Of a stretch of 5,513 nucleotides of DNA, positions 1 through 5,197 are shown in pieces. The notes beneath the pieces are model-generated. The model searched no databases. It had not been told where the DNA came from and saw only the letters and a list, made by a program, of their open reading frames with translations. The number at the start of each line of letters is the position of its first letter. Within the stretch, counting starts at the first letter, position 1. Both the position numbers and the translations under genes were made by a program. Location of the stretch: assembly GCF_900232945.1 (NCBI RefSeq), contig NZ_OCTU01000010.1:1-5513 (forward strand), read 5' to 3'. The DNA is from Urinicoccus timonensis. GTDB lineage: Bacteria; Bacillota; Clostridia; Tissierellales; Peptoniphilaceae.

Positions 1-127
1 ATCCAAAGGATAAACATCATAGGCAGTCGGGAGGGTAGTCGGAACCGAAGAAGACTCAAAGCGAACCAAACAGGCAAAAAATTTAGGGTCGGCATCAAAA
101 GCAATATCAGCACCAACAGAAACAACC
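1..127. repeat. Left copy of the 127-bp terminal duplication (assembly overlap)
   Basis: Bases 1-127 are identical to 5387-5513 when read base by base. The distance between the copies is 5386, exactly the phiX174 genome length, so this is the circle closing on itself. It lies inside gene G and has no inverted ends, coding boundary or target-site signature. An overlap of exactly 127 is a usual k-mer size in de Bruijn assemblers, which leave this kind of end on a circular contig. It should be trimmed once before annotation. Confidence 0.97.
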
Positions 128-339
128 TGATTAGCGGCGTTGACAGATGTATCCATCTGAATGCAATGAAGAAAACCACCATTACCAGCATTAACCGTCA
201 AACTATCAAAATATAACGTTGACGATGTAGCTTTAGGTGTCTGTAAAACAGGTGCCGAAGAAGCTGGAGTAACAGAAGTGAGAACCAGCTTATCAGAAAA
301 AAAGTTTGAATTATGGCGAGAAATAAAAGTCTGAAACAT
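1..339 (-). CDS. G: Major spike protein G, N-terminal part (gene split by the contig ends)
   Basis: This is the phiX174 major spike protein. Five copies form each of the twelve pentameric spikes at the capsid vertices, where they surround H and contact the host lipopolysaccharide. The ATG at 339-337 follows a strong ribosome site (AGGAG, 351-347) at a suitable distance. The reading frame stays open for exactly 113 codons to base 1. It begins [14 protein letters not shown] and ends at the window edge with YPLD. The remaining 62 residues and the stop lie at 5386-5198, for 175 residues in total, the normal length of G. The last codon (bases 3-1) is GAT (Asp113), where I remember AAT (Asn) in the Sanger reference. 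The break is an artefact of linearising the circle, not a truncation. Confidence 0.96.
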   Translation of the reverse strand, partial: MFQTFISRHNSNFFSDKLVLTSVTPASSAPVLQTPKATSSTLYFDSLTVNAGNGGFLHCIQMDTSVNAANQVVSVGADIAFDADPKFFACLVRFESSSVPTTLPTAYDVYPLD

Positions 340-449
340 GATTAAACTCCTAAGCAGAAAACCTACCGCGCTTCGCTTGGTCAACCCCTCAGCGGCAAAA
401 ATTAAAATTTTTACCGCTTCGGCGTTATAACCTCACACTCAATCTTTTA
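340..449 (-). other. F-G intergenic region with complementary-strand primosome assembly site (PAS / n' site)
   Basis: This is the longest non-coding stretch in the genome, at 110 nt. In phiX174 this interval carries the site on the single-stranded viral strand that PriA (factor Y, protein n') recognises to assemble the primosome and start complementary-strand synthesis. In the sequence I see two foldable elements on the viral strand. One is a long A/T-centred hairpin at 418-391. The other is a small GCGAAGCGC hairpin at 376-368, flanked by ACC/GGT. The G ribosome site AGGAG (351-347) lies at its downstream edge. The location matches the known PAS, but the exact borders of the functional element (about 55 nt) are from memory. 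Structure rather than coding explains this region. Confidence 0.85.
391..418 (-). terminator. Hairpin after gene F (TF-like), part of the PAS region
   Basis: On the minus strand AGCGG and CCGCT pair as outer arms. A T-G wobble and an AAAAA/TTTTT inner stem follow, closing on a TTTTAA loop. It lies 31 nt after the F stop, where a weak mRNA 3' end (TF) is described for phiX174. No T-run follows the 3' arm; the next bases are GAGG. A classical intrinsic terminator is therefore not evident, and part of its role may be the primosome-site fold. Confidence 0.55.
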
Positions 450-1733
450 TCACGAAGTCATGATTGAATCGCGAGTGGTCGGCAGATTGCGATAAACGGT
501 CACATTAAATTTAACCTGACTATTCCACTGCAACAACTGAACGGACTGGAAACACTGGTCATAATCATGGTGGCGAATAAGTACGCGTTCTTGCAAATCA
601 CCAGAAGGCGGTTCCTGAATGAATGGGAAGCCTTCAAGAAGGTGATAAGCAGGAGAAACATACGAAGGCGCATAACGATACCACTGACCCTCAGCAATCT
701 TAAACTTCTTAGACGAATCACCAGAACGGAAAACATCCTTCATAGAAATTTCACGCGGCGGCAAGTTGCCATACAAAACAGGGTCGCCAGCAATATCGGT
801 ATAAGTCAAAGCACCTTTAGCGTTAAGGTACTGAATCTCTTTAGTCGCAGTAGGCGGAAAACGAACAAGCGCAAGAGTAAACATAGTGCCATGCTCAGGA
901 ACAAAGAAACGCGGCACAGAATGTTTATAGGTCTGTTGAACACGACCAGAAAACTGGCCTAACGACGTTTGGTCAGTTCCATCAACATCATAGCCAGATG
1001 CCCAGAGATTAGAGCGCATGACAAGTAAAGGACGGTTGTCAGCGTCATAAGAGGTTTTACCTCCAAATGAAGAAATAACATCATGGTAACGCTGCATGAA
1101 GTAATCACGTTCTTGGTCAGTATGCAAATTAGCATAAGCAGCTTGCAGACCCATAATGTCAATAGATGTGGTAGAAGTCGTCATTTGGCGAGAAAGCTCA
1201 GTCTCAGGAGGAAGCGGAGCAGTCCAAATGTTTTTGAGATGGCAGCAACGGAAACCATAACGAGCATCATCTTGATTAAGCTCATTAGGGTTAGCCTCGG
1301 TACGGTCAGGCATCCACGGCGCTTTAAAATAGTTGTTATAGATATTCAAATAACCCTGAAACAAATGCTTAGGGATTTTATTGGTATCAGGGTTAATCGT
1401 GCCAAGAAAAGCGGCATGGTCAATATAACCAGTAGTGTTAACAGTCGGGAGAGGAGTGGCATTAACACCATCCTTCATGAACTTAATCCACTGTTCACCA
1501 TAAACGTGACGATGAGGGACATAAAAAGTAAAAATGTCTACAGTAGAGTCAATAGCAAGGCCACGACGCAATGGAGAAAGACGGAGAGCGCCAACGGCGT
1601 CCATCTCGAAGGAGTCGCCAGCGATAACCGGAGTAGTTGAAATGGTAATAAGACGACCAATCTGACCAGCAAGGAAGCCAAGATGGGAAAGGTCATGCGG
1701 CATACGCTCGGCGCCAGTTTGAATATTAGACAT
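450..1733 (-). CDS. F: Major capsid protein F
   Basis: This is the phiX174 coat protein. Sixty copies form the T=1 shell, each with a jelly-roll beta-barrel and long surface loops. The frame encodes 427 codons before TGA, starting MSNIQTGAERMPHDL and ending TTRDSIMTS, which is the full known length (426 residues after removal of Met). The ATG at 1733-1731 follows a TGAGGA ribosome site (1745-1740). F receives the J peptide and B scaffold on its inner face, and D and G on the outside. It is the first gene after the J-F hairpin and is separated from G by the 110-nt PAS region. I saw no frame disruption and no residue unlike the standard protein. The long open frames opposite it are antisense shadows. 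Confidence 0.98.
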   Translation of the reverse strand: MSNIQTGAERMPHDLSHLGFLAGQIGRLITISTTPVIAGDSFEMDAVGALRLSPLRRGLAIDSTVDIFTFYVPHRHVYGEQWIKFMKDGVNATPLPTVNTTGYIDHAAFLGTINPDTNKIPKHLFQGYLNIYNNYFKAPWMPDRTEANPNELNQDDARYGFRCCHLKNIWTAPLPPETELSRQMTTSTTSIDIMGLQAAYANLHTDQERDYFMQRYHDVISSFGGKTSYDADNRPLLVMRSNLWASGYDVDGTDQTSLGQFSGRVQQTYKHSVPRFFVPEHGTMFTLALVRFPPTATKEIQYLNAKGALTYTDIAGDPVLYGNLPPREISMKDVFRSGDSSKKFKIAEGQWYRYAPSYVSPAYHLLEGFPFIQEPPSGDLQERVLIRHHDYDQCFQSVQLLQWNSQVKFNVTVYRNLPTTRDSIMTS

Positions 1734-1749
1734 AATTTATCCTCAAGTA

Positions 1750-1765
1750 AGGGGCCGAAGCCCCT
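1750..1765 (-). terminator. J-F intergenic hairpin terminator (TJ) with UUCG tetraloop
   Basis: In the 36-nt gap between J and F the transcript reads AGGGGC-UUCG-GCCCCU. This is a perfect 6-bp G/C stem closed by the unusually stable C(UUCG)G tetraloop. It lies 4 nt after the J stop and just ahead of the F ribosome site. There is no long U-run, only UUACUU, which fits the known leaky termination that leaves nested mRNAs and sets the high J/D to F expression ratio. The stem may also protect mRNA 3' ends. Confidence 0.85.
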
Positions 1766-1769
1766 GCAA

Positions 1770-1886
1770 TTAAAATTGTTGACCACCTACATACCAAAGA
1801 CGAGCGCCTTTACGCTTGCCTTTAGTACCTCGCAACGGCTGCGGACGACCAGGGCGAGCGCCAGAACGTTTTTTACCTTTAGACAT
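1770..1886 (-). CDS. J: DNA-binding packaging protein J
   Basis: J is a small, very basic peptide. It enters the procapsid with the single-stranded genome, neutralises the DNA and tethers it to the inner surface of F, displacing scaffold B. It has 38 residues, with 12 Lys/Arg and no Asp/Glu. Basic clusters at residues 3-7 and 22-29 flank a proline-rich linker, and a hydrophobic tail (RLWYVGGQQF) docks in the F cleft. The ATG at 1886-1884 overlaps the D stop by one base (TAATG). A strong AAGGAG ribosome site lies at 1899-1894, inside the ends of both D and E. Its length and sequence match phiX174 J, which is longer than the J of the G4 and alpha3 groups. Confidence 0.97.
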   Translation of the reverse strand: MSKGKKRSGARPGRPQPLRGTKGKRKGARLWYVGGQQF

Positions 1887-2344
1887 TACATCACTCCTTC
1901 TGCACGTAATTTTTGACGCACGTTTTCTTCTGCGTCAGTAAGAACGTCAGTGTTTCCTGCGCGTACACGCAAGGTAAACGCGAACAATTCAGCGGCTTTA
2001 ACCGGACGCTCGACGCCATTAATAATGTTTTCCGTAAATTCAGCGCCTTCCATGATGAGACAGGCCGTTTGAATGTTGACGGGATGAACATAATAAGCAA
2101 TGACGGCAGCAATAAACTCAACAGGAGCAGGAAAGCGAGGGTATCCTACAAAGTCCAGCGTACCATAAACGCAAGCCTCAACGCAGCGACGAGCACGAGA
2201 GCGGTCAGTAGCAATCCAAACTTTGTTACTCGTCAGAAAATCGAAATCATCTTCGGTTAAATCCAAAACGGCAGAAGCCTGAATGAGCTTAATAGAGGCC
2301 AAAGCGGTCTGGAAACGTACGGATTGTTCAGTAACTTGACTCAT
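1886..2344 (-). CDS. D: External scaffolding protein D
   Basis: This is the external scaffold. 240 copies cover the procapsid in asymmetric dimers, hold F and G pentamers together and are released on maturation. It is a mostly alpha-helical protein of 152 residues, [11 protein letters not shown] to RAEGVM. The ATG (2344-2342) overlaps the C stop as ATGA, with a modest AGGTAA site upstream (2356-2351). The stop TAA shares one base with the J start. Promoter pD lies 41 nt upstream, which makes D the most abundant phage protein. The +1 frame inside it encodes E. Two bases here (2147 and 1901) differ from the reference as I remember it. Both are silent in D (Val66 GTA, Ala codon GCA) but alter E. 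Confidence 0.98.
   Translation of the reverse strand: MSQVTEQSVRFQTALASIKLIQASAVLDLTEDDFDFLTSNKVWIATDRSRARRCVEACVYGTLDFVGYPRFPAPVEFIAAVIAYYVHPVNIQTACLIMEGAEFTENIINGVERPVKAAELFAFTLRVRAGNTDVLTDAEENVRQKLRAEGVM
1891..2166 (-). CDS. E: Lysis protein E, interrupted by an amber codon (am3 allele)
   Basis: E is the single-gene lysis protein. Its N-terminal membrane helix inhibits MraY (the lipid I synthase of peptidoglycan synthesis) and needs the host chaperone SlyD. The start ATG is at 2166-2164, with GAGG (2179-2176) nine bases upstream. It would encode 91 residues, MVRWTL then a hydrophobic helix (about residues 10-30, rich in Leu), then a basic tail ending NYVQKE. Codon 7 (2148-2146) reads TAG instead of TGG (Trp), so a non-suppressing host makes only six residues. 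This is the classic am3 mutation. A second change gives Gln at residue 89, where I remember Arg. The gene lies wholly within D in the +1 frame, and the amber change is silent there. Restart at TTG codon 16 or Met26 would lose part or most of the membrane helix and is unlikely to restore lysis. Confidence 0.96.
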
Positions 2345-2601
2345 GATTTCTTACCTATTAGTGGTTGAACAGCATCGGACTCAGATAGTAATCCACGCTC
2401 TTTTAAAATGTCAACAAGAGAATCTCTACCATGAACAAAATGTGACTCATATCTAAACCAGTCCTTGACGAACGTGCCAAGCATATTAAGCCACTTCTCC
2501 TCATCCAACGCGTCAGTTTTTGACAGAATCGTTAGTTGATGGCGAAAGGTCGCAAAGTAAGAGCTTCTCGAGCTGCGCAAGGATAGGTCGAATTTTCTCA
2601 T
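2341..2601 (-). CDS. C: Packaging/replication switch protein C
   Basis: C binds the replication complex (A protein and host Rep on replicative DNA). It shifts the cycle from double-stranded to single-stranded synthesis into procapsids. It has 86 residues, [16 protein letters not shown] to PLIGKKS. The ATG (2601-2599) overlaps the A stop as ATGA, and its stop overlaps the D start as ATGA, so translation is probably coupled across A, C and D. The upstream ribosome site is weak (GGCGG). An in-frame upstream extension exists, but it would lie inside A and K and lacks an ATG. Bases 2513-2601 are also read as K in another frame. The pD promoter is embedded in the distal part of this gene. Confidence 0.96.
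   Translation of the reverse strand: MRKFDLSLRSSRSSYFATFRHQLTILSKTDALDEEKWLNMLGTFVKDWFRYESHFVHGRDSLVDILKERGLLSESDAVQPLIGKKS
2385..2414 (-). promoter_or_regulatory. Promoter pD (sigma-70) inside gene C
   Basis: On the minus strand the -35 box is TTGACA (2414-2409, a perfect consensus). An 18-base spacer follows, then the -10 box TACTAT (2390-2385, 5 of 6). The box position lies about 40 nt before the D start, where the known strong pD promoter drives D, E, J, F, G and H. Confidence 0.92.
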
Positions 2602-2683
2602 TTTCCGCCAGCAGTCCACTTCGATTTAATTCGTAAACAAGCAGTAGTAATTCCTGCTTTATCAAGATAATTTTTCGACTCAT
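2513..2683 (-). CDS. K: Protein K (accessory, burst-size effect)
   Basis: K is a 56-residue protein, [19 protein letters not shown] at the start and STNDSVKN at the end. Its N-terminal half is hydrophobic and leucine-rich, consistent with membrane association. It is dispensable in the laboratory and reported to affect burst size; its biochemical role is not established. The ATG (2683-2681) shares one base with the B stop (TGATG). There is no clear ribosome site upstream, so translation probably relies on termination-reinitiation after B. K spans the end of A and the first third of C in the remaining frame, and its stop TGA is at 2515-2513. Confidence 0.93.
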   Translation of the reverse strand: MSRKIILIKQELLLLVYELNRSGLLAENEKIRPILAQLEKLLLCDLSPSTNDSVKN

Positions 2684-3623
2684 CAGAAATATCCGAAAGT
2701 GTTAACTTCTGCGTCATGGAAGCGATAAAACTCTGCAGGTTGGATACGCCAATCATTTTTATCGAAGCGCGCATAAATTTGAGCAGATTTGTCGTCACAG
2801 GTTGCGCCGCCAAAACGTCGGCTACAGTAACTTTTCCCAGCCTCAATCTCATCTCTCTTTTTGCGTTCTGCTTCAATATCTGGTTGAACGGCGTCGCGTC
2901 GTAACCCAGCTTGGTAAGTTGGATTAAGCACTCCGTGGACAGATTTGTCATTGTGAGCATTTTCATCCCGAAGTTGCGGCTCATTCTGATTCTGAACAGC
3001 TTCTTGGGAAGTAGCGACAGCTTGGTTTTTAGTGAGTTGTTCCATTCTTTAGCTCCTAGACCTTTAGCAGCAAGGTCCATATCTGACTTTTTGTTAACGT
3101 ATTTAGCCACATAGAAACCAACAGCCATATAACTGGTAGCTTTAAGCGGCTCACCTTTAGCATCAACAGGCCACAACCAACCAGAACGTGAAAAAGCGTC
3201 CTGCGTGTAGCGAACTGCGATGGGCATACTGTAACCATAAGGCCACGTATTTTGCAAGCTATTTAACTGGCGGCGATTGCGTACCCGACGACCAAAATTA
3301 GGGTCAACGCTACCTGTAGGAAGTGTCCGCATAAAGTGCACCGCATGGAAATGAAGACGGCCATTAGCTGTACCATACTCAGGCACACAAAAATACTGAT
3401 AGCAGTCGGCGTGTGAATCATTAGCCTTGCGACCCTCGGCAGCAAGAACCATACGACCAATATCACGAAAATAGTCACGCAAAGCATTGGGATTATCATA
3501 AAACGCCTCTAATCGGTCGTCAGCCAACGTGAGAGTGTCAAAAACGATAAACCAACCATCAGCATGAGCCTGTCGCATTGCATTCATCAAACGCTGAATA
3601 GCAAAGCCTCTACGCGATTTCAT
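2598..3623 (-). CDS. A*: Protein A* (internal in-frame start of gene A)
   Basis: A* is a separately translated C-terminal product of A, starting at Met173 (ATG 3623-3621) and sharing its stop. It has 341 residues, [16 protein letters not shown] onward. It keeps the HUH motif and both catalytic tyrosines but lacks the N-terminal part needed for origin specificity. It is known to cut and join single-stranded DNA, inhibit host DNA synthesis and act against superinfection. The start is supported by GGAGG (3636-3632), eight bases upstream, better than that of most internal Met codons in A. The site lies in a perfect 12-bp palindrome (3626-3637). Confidence 0.9.
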   Translation of the reverse strand: MKSRRGFAIQRLMNAMRQAHADGWFIVFDTLTLADDRLEAFYDNPNALRDYFRDIGRMVLAAEGRKANDSHADCYQYFCVPEYGTANGRLHFHAVHFMRTLPTGSVDPNFGRRVRNRRQLNSLQNTWPYGYSMPIAVRYTQDAFSRSGWLWPVDAKGEPLKATSYMAVGFYVAKYVNKKSDMDLAAKGLGAKEWNNSLKTKLSLLPKKLFRIRMSRNFGMKMLTMTNLSTECLIQLTKLGYDATPFNQILKQNAKREMRLRLGKVTVADVLAAQPVTTNLLKFMRASIKMIGVSNLQSFIASMTQKLTLSDISDESKNYLDKAGITTACLRIKSKWTAGGK

Positions 3624-4139
3624 AGTGGAGGCCTCCAGCAATCTTGAACACTCATCCTTAATACCTTTCTTTTTGGGGTAATTATACTCATCGCGAATAT
3701 CCTTAAGAGGGCGTTCAGCAGCCAGCTTGCGGCAAAACTGCGTAACCGTCTTCTCGTTCTCTAAAAACCATTTTTCGTCCCCTTCGGGGCGGTGGTCTAT
3801 AGTGTTATTAATATCAAGTTGGGGGAGCACATTGTAGCATTGTGCCAATTCATCCATTAACTTCTCAGTAACAGATACAAACTCATCACGAACGTCAGAA
3901 GCAGCCTTATGGCCGTCAACATACATATCACCATTATCGAACTCAACGCCCTGCATACGAAAAGACAGAATCTCTTCCAAGAGCTTGATGCGGTTATCCA
4001 TCTGCTTATGGAAGCCAAGCATTGGGGATTGAGAAAGAGTAGAAATGCCACAAGCCTCAATAGCAGGTTTAAGAGCCTCGATACGCTCAAAGTCAAAATA
4101 ATCAGCGTGACATTCAGAAGGGTAATAAGAACGAACCAT
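2598..4139 (-). CDS. A: Rolling-circle replication initiator endonuclease A (HUH family)
   Basis: A nicks the viral strand at the origin, stays covalently attached to the 5' end through tyrosine, recruits host Rep helicase and rejoins each unit-length circle. It has 513 residues from [10 protein letters not shown]. Motif I-like FDTLTL is at 200-205, the HUH metal motif HFHAVHF is at 263-269, and the two alternating catalytic tyrosines are Tyr343 and Tyr347 in [10 protein letters not shown], all intact. The chosen ATG (4139-4137) has GGAGG at 4151-4147, seven bases upstream. That ribosome site lies in the 3' arm of the hairpin following H. The origin it cuts is encoded in its own codons 107-116. 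B lies inside it (A residues 365-486), and its stop overlaps the C start. A acts mainly in cis on the genome that encoded it. Confidence 0.98.
   Translation of the reverse strand: MVRSYYPSECHADYFDFERIEALKPAIEACGISTLSQSPMLGFHKQMDNRIKLLEEILSFRMQGVEFDNGDMYVDGHKAASDVRDEFVSVTEKLMDELAQCYNVLPQLDINNTIDHRPEGDEKWFLENEKTVTQFCRKLAAERPLKDIRDEYNYPKKKGIKDECSRLLEASTMKSRRGFAIQRLMNAMRQAHADGWFIVFDTLTLADDRLEAFYDNPNALRDYFRDIGRMVLAAEGRKANDSHADCYQYFCVPEYGTANGRLHFHAVHFMRTLPTGSVDPNFGRRVRNRRQLNSLQNTWPYGYSMPIAVRYTQDAFSRSGWLWPVDAKGEPLKATSYMAVGFYVAKYVNKKSDMDLAAKGLGAKEWNNSLKTKLSLLPKKLFRIRMSRNFGMKMLTMTNLSTECLIQLTKLGYDATPFNQILKQNAKREMRLRLGKVTVADVLAAQPVTTNLLKFMRASIKMIGVSNLQSFIASMTQKLTLSDISDESKNYLDKAGITTACLRIKSKWTAGGK
2683..3045 (-). 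CDS. B: Internal scaffolding protein B
   Basis: B binds the inner face of F pentamers and starts procapsid assembly; it is expelled as DNA and J enter. It has 120 residues. The N-terminal half is Gln/Asn/Glu-rich and flexible ([18 protein letters not shown]). The conserved C-terminal segment is aromatic (Trp and several Phe/Tyr, ending NTFGYF) and contacts the F cleft. It is entirely within A in a different frame. The ATG at 3045-3043 has AGGAG at 3057-3053, seven bases upstream. The stop TGA shares a base with the K start. Promoter pB lies about 180 nt upstream, within A. Confidence 0.97.
   Translation of the reverse strand: MEQLTKNQAVATSQEAVQNQNEPQLRDENAHNDKSVHGVLNPTYQAGLRRDAVQPDIEAERKKRDEIEAGKSYCSRRFGGATCDDKSAQIYARFDKNDWRIQPAEFYRFHDAEVNTFGYF
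3228..3257 (-). promoter_or_regulatory. Promoter pB (sigma-70) inside gene A
   Basis: The minus strand reads TTGCAA (-35, 3257-3252), an 18-base spacer, then TACAGT (-10, 3233-3228). The position agrees with the known phiX174 promoter that starts mRNA for B, K, C and downstream genes. The match to consensus is weaker than at pD. Confidence 0.82.
3792..3821 (-). other. Viral (+) strand replication origin, gene A nick site
   Basis: This is the 30-base origin conserved among phiX-like phages, read 5'-3' on the minus strand from 3821. It has the recognition/nick part CAACTTG|ATATTAATAAC, an A/T-rich part, and a CACTATAGACCAC part. A cleaves between G (3815) and A (3814) and stays bound to the 5' A. 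The site falls in the coding sequence of A itself (codons 107-116), so this DNA is both an enzyme substrate and the code for the enzyme. Confidence 0.96.
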
Positions 4140-4164
4140 AAAAAAGCCTCCAAGATTTGGAGGC
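4140..4164 (-). terminator. Hairpin and U-run after H (TH), overlapping the gene A ribosome site
   Basis: On the minus strand GCCTCCAA and TTGGAGGC form a perfect 8-bp stem around an ATC loop (4164-4146). TTTTTT (4145-4140) follows directly, which is textbook intrinsic terminator form. It ends transcripts of the late genes after H. The U-run abuts the ATG of A, and the 3' arm contains the A ribosome site GGAGG (4151-4147). Transcripts that read through, or that start at pA upstream, would fold the site into the stem. Confidence 0.93.
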
Positions 4165-4193
4165 ATGAAAACATACAATTGGGAGGGTGTCAA
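4165..4193 (-). promoter_or_regulatory. Promoter pA (sigma-70) in the H-A intergenic region
   Basis: The minus strand carries a perfect -35 TTGACA (4193-4188). At 17 bases spacing lies TTTCAT (4170-4165), which matches 4 of 6 -10 positions. TATGTT (4175-4170) is a better-looking box but at only 12 bases spacing. Promoter pA for gene A is known to lie in this 63-nt gap (4140-4202), so the -35 is well supported and the exact -10 is less certain. Its RNA would begin upstream of or within the TH hairpin. Confidence 0.75.
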
Positions 4194-4202
4194 TCCTGAC
4201 GG

Positions 4203-5189
4203 TTATTTCCTAGACAAATTAGAGCCAATACCATCAGCTTTACCGTCTTTCCAGAAATTGTTCCAAGTATCGGCAACAGCTTTATCAATACCATGAAAAA
4301 TATCAACCACACCAGAAGCAGCATCAGTGACGACATTAGAAATATCCTTTGCAGTAGCGCCAATATGAGAAGAGCCATACCGCTGATTCTGCGTTTGCTG
4401 ATGAACTAAGTCAACCTCAGCACTAACCTTGCGAGTCATTTCTTTGATTTGGTCATTGGTAAAATACTGACCAGCCGTTTGAGCTTGAGTAAGCATTTGG
4501 CGCATAATCTCGGAAACCTGCTGTTGCTTGGAAAGATTGGTGTTTTCCATAATAGACGCAACGCGAGCAGTAGACTCCTTCTGTTGATAAGCAAGCATCT
4601 CATTTTGTGCATATACCTGGTCTTTCGTATTCTGGCGTGAAGTCGCCGACTGAATGCCAGCAATCTCTTTTTGAGTCTCATTTTGCATCTCGGCAATCTC
4701 TTTCTGATTGTCCAGTTGCATTTTAGTAAGCTCTTTTTGATTCTCAAATCCGGCGTCAACCATACCAGCAGAGGAAGCATCAGCACCAGCACGCTCCCAA
4801 GCATTAAGCTCAGGAAATGCAGCAGCAAGATAATCACGAGTATCCTTTCCTTTATCAGCGGCAGACTTGCCACCAAGTCCAACCAAATCAAGCAACTTAT
4901 CAGAAACGGCAGAAGTGCCAGCCTGCAACGTACCTTCAAGAAGTCCTTTACCAGCTTTAGCCATAGCACCAGAAACAAAACTAGGGACGGCCTCATCAGG
5001 GTTAGGAACATTAGAGCCTTGAATGGCAGATTTAATACCAGCATCACCCATGCCTACAGTATTGTTATCGGTAGCAAGCACATCACCTTGAATGCCACCG
5101 GAGGCGGCTTTTTGACCGCCTCCAAACAATTTAGACATGGCGCCACCAGCAAGAGCAGAAGCAATACCGCCAGCAATAGCACCAAACAT
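4203..5189 (-). CDS. H: DNA pilot / minor spike protein H
   Basis: H is the injection protein. About ten to twelve copies per virion assemble into an alpha-helical tube that spans the host periplasm to deliver the genome. It has 328 residues. Residues 1-25 are a Gly/Ala-rich hydrophobic segment ([16 protein letters not shown]) suited to membrane insertion. A central region from about 140 to 280 is rich in Gln, Glu and Lys and forms the coiled-coil barrel. It includes three tandem 11-residue repeats at about 151-183, beginning [14 protein letters not shown] and QKEIAGI. The C-terminal part is amphipathic and ends SNLSRK. The ATG at 5189-5187 follows GAGGTGA, which includes the last two bases of the G stop codon. 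Only 8 nt separate the genes, so G and H are probably coupled. Confidence 0.97.
   Translation of the reverse strand: MFGAIAGGIASALAGGAMSKLFGGGQKAASGGIQGDVLATDNNTVGMGDAGIKSAIQGSNVPNPDEAVPSFVSGAMAKAGKGLLEGTLQAGTSAVSDKLLDLVGLGGKSAADKGKDTRDYLAAAFPELNAWERAGADASSAGMVDAGFENQKELTKMQLDNQKEIAEMQNETQKEIAGIQSATSRQNTKDQVYAQNEMLAYQQKESTARVASIMENTNLSKQQQVSEIMRQMLTQAQTAGQYFTNDQIKEMTRKVSAEVDLVHQQTQNQRYGSSHIGATAKDISNVVTDAASGVVDIFHGIDKAVADTWNNFWKDGKADGIGSNLSRK
4660..4740 (-). repeat. Three 33-bp-spaced direct repeats in H (hendecad coiled coil)
   Basis: Near-identical 15-mers lie at 4660-4674, 4693-4707 and 4726-4740, each exactly 33 bp apart. On the plus strand the first two read GCAATCTCTTTTTGA and GCAATCTCTTTCTGA, and the third is a diverged GTAAGCTCTTTTTGA. 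In protein this gives three 11-residue units starting QKEL, QKEI and QKEI. Eleven-residue periodicity supports a nearly straight helix bundle, which fits the H tube. Confidence 0.85.
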
Positions 5190-5197
5190 AAATCACC

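Noticed and set aside
1..127. Terminal repeat as a true phage terminal redundancy or transposon end
   Set aside because: phiX174 is a covalently closed circle. The repeat sits inside G at an arbitrary point, and its spacing equals the genome length, so assembly overlap explains it.
567..962. Plus-strand open frame of 131 codons opposite F
   Set aside because: It is antisense to F, Arg/Lys-rich in the way reverse frames often are, and has no transcription or ribosome-site support.
1083..1640. Plus-strand open frame of 185 codons opposite F
   Set aside because: It is antisense to a certain structural gene. phiX174 transcription is known from one strand only, and I saw no convincing promoter or ribosome site for it. 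The product has no recognisable family.
1891..2121. E called as a shorter 76-residue gene from codon 16
   Set aside because: The short call arises only because the amber at codon 7 blocks the true ATG. Codon 16 is TTG with no clear ribosome site and would cut into the membrane helix.
2341..2619. C extended to 92 residues from 2619
   Set aside because: The extension uses a non-ATG start. The ATG at 2601 overlaps the A stop in the usual ATGA arrangement and gives the standard 86-residue C.
2598..4193. Longer 531-residue version of A starting upstream of 4139
   Set aside because: It would start at a non-ATG codon inside the pA -35 box and run through the terminator hairpin. The ATG at 4139 has a good ribosome site and gives the known 513-residue protein.
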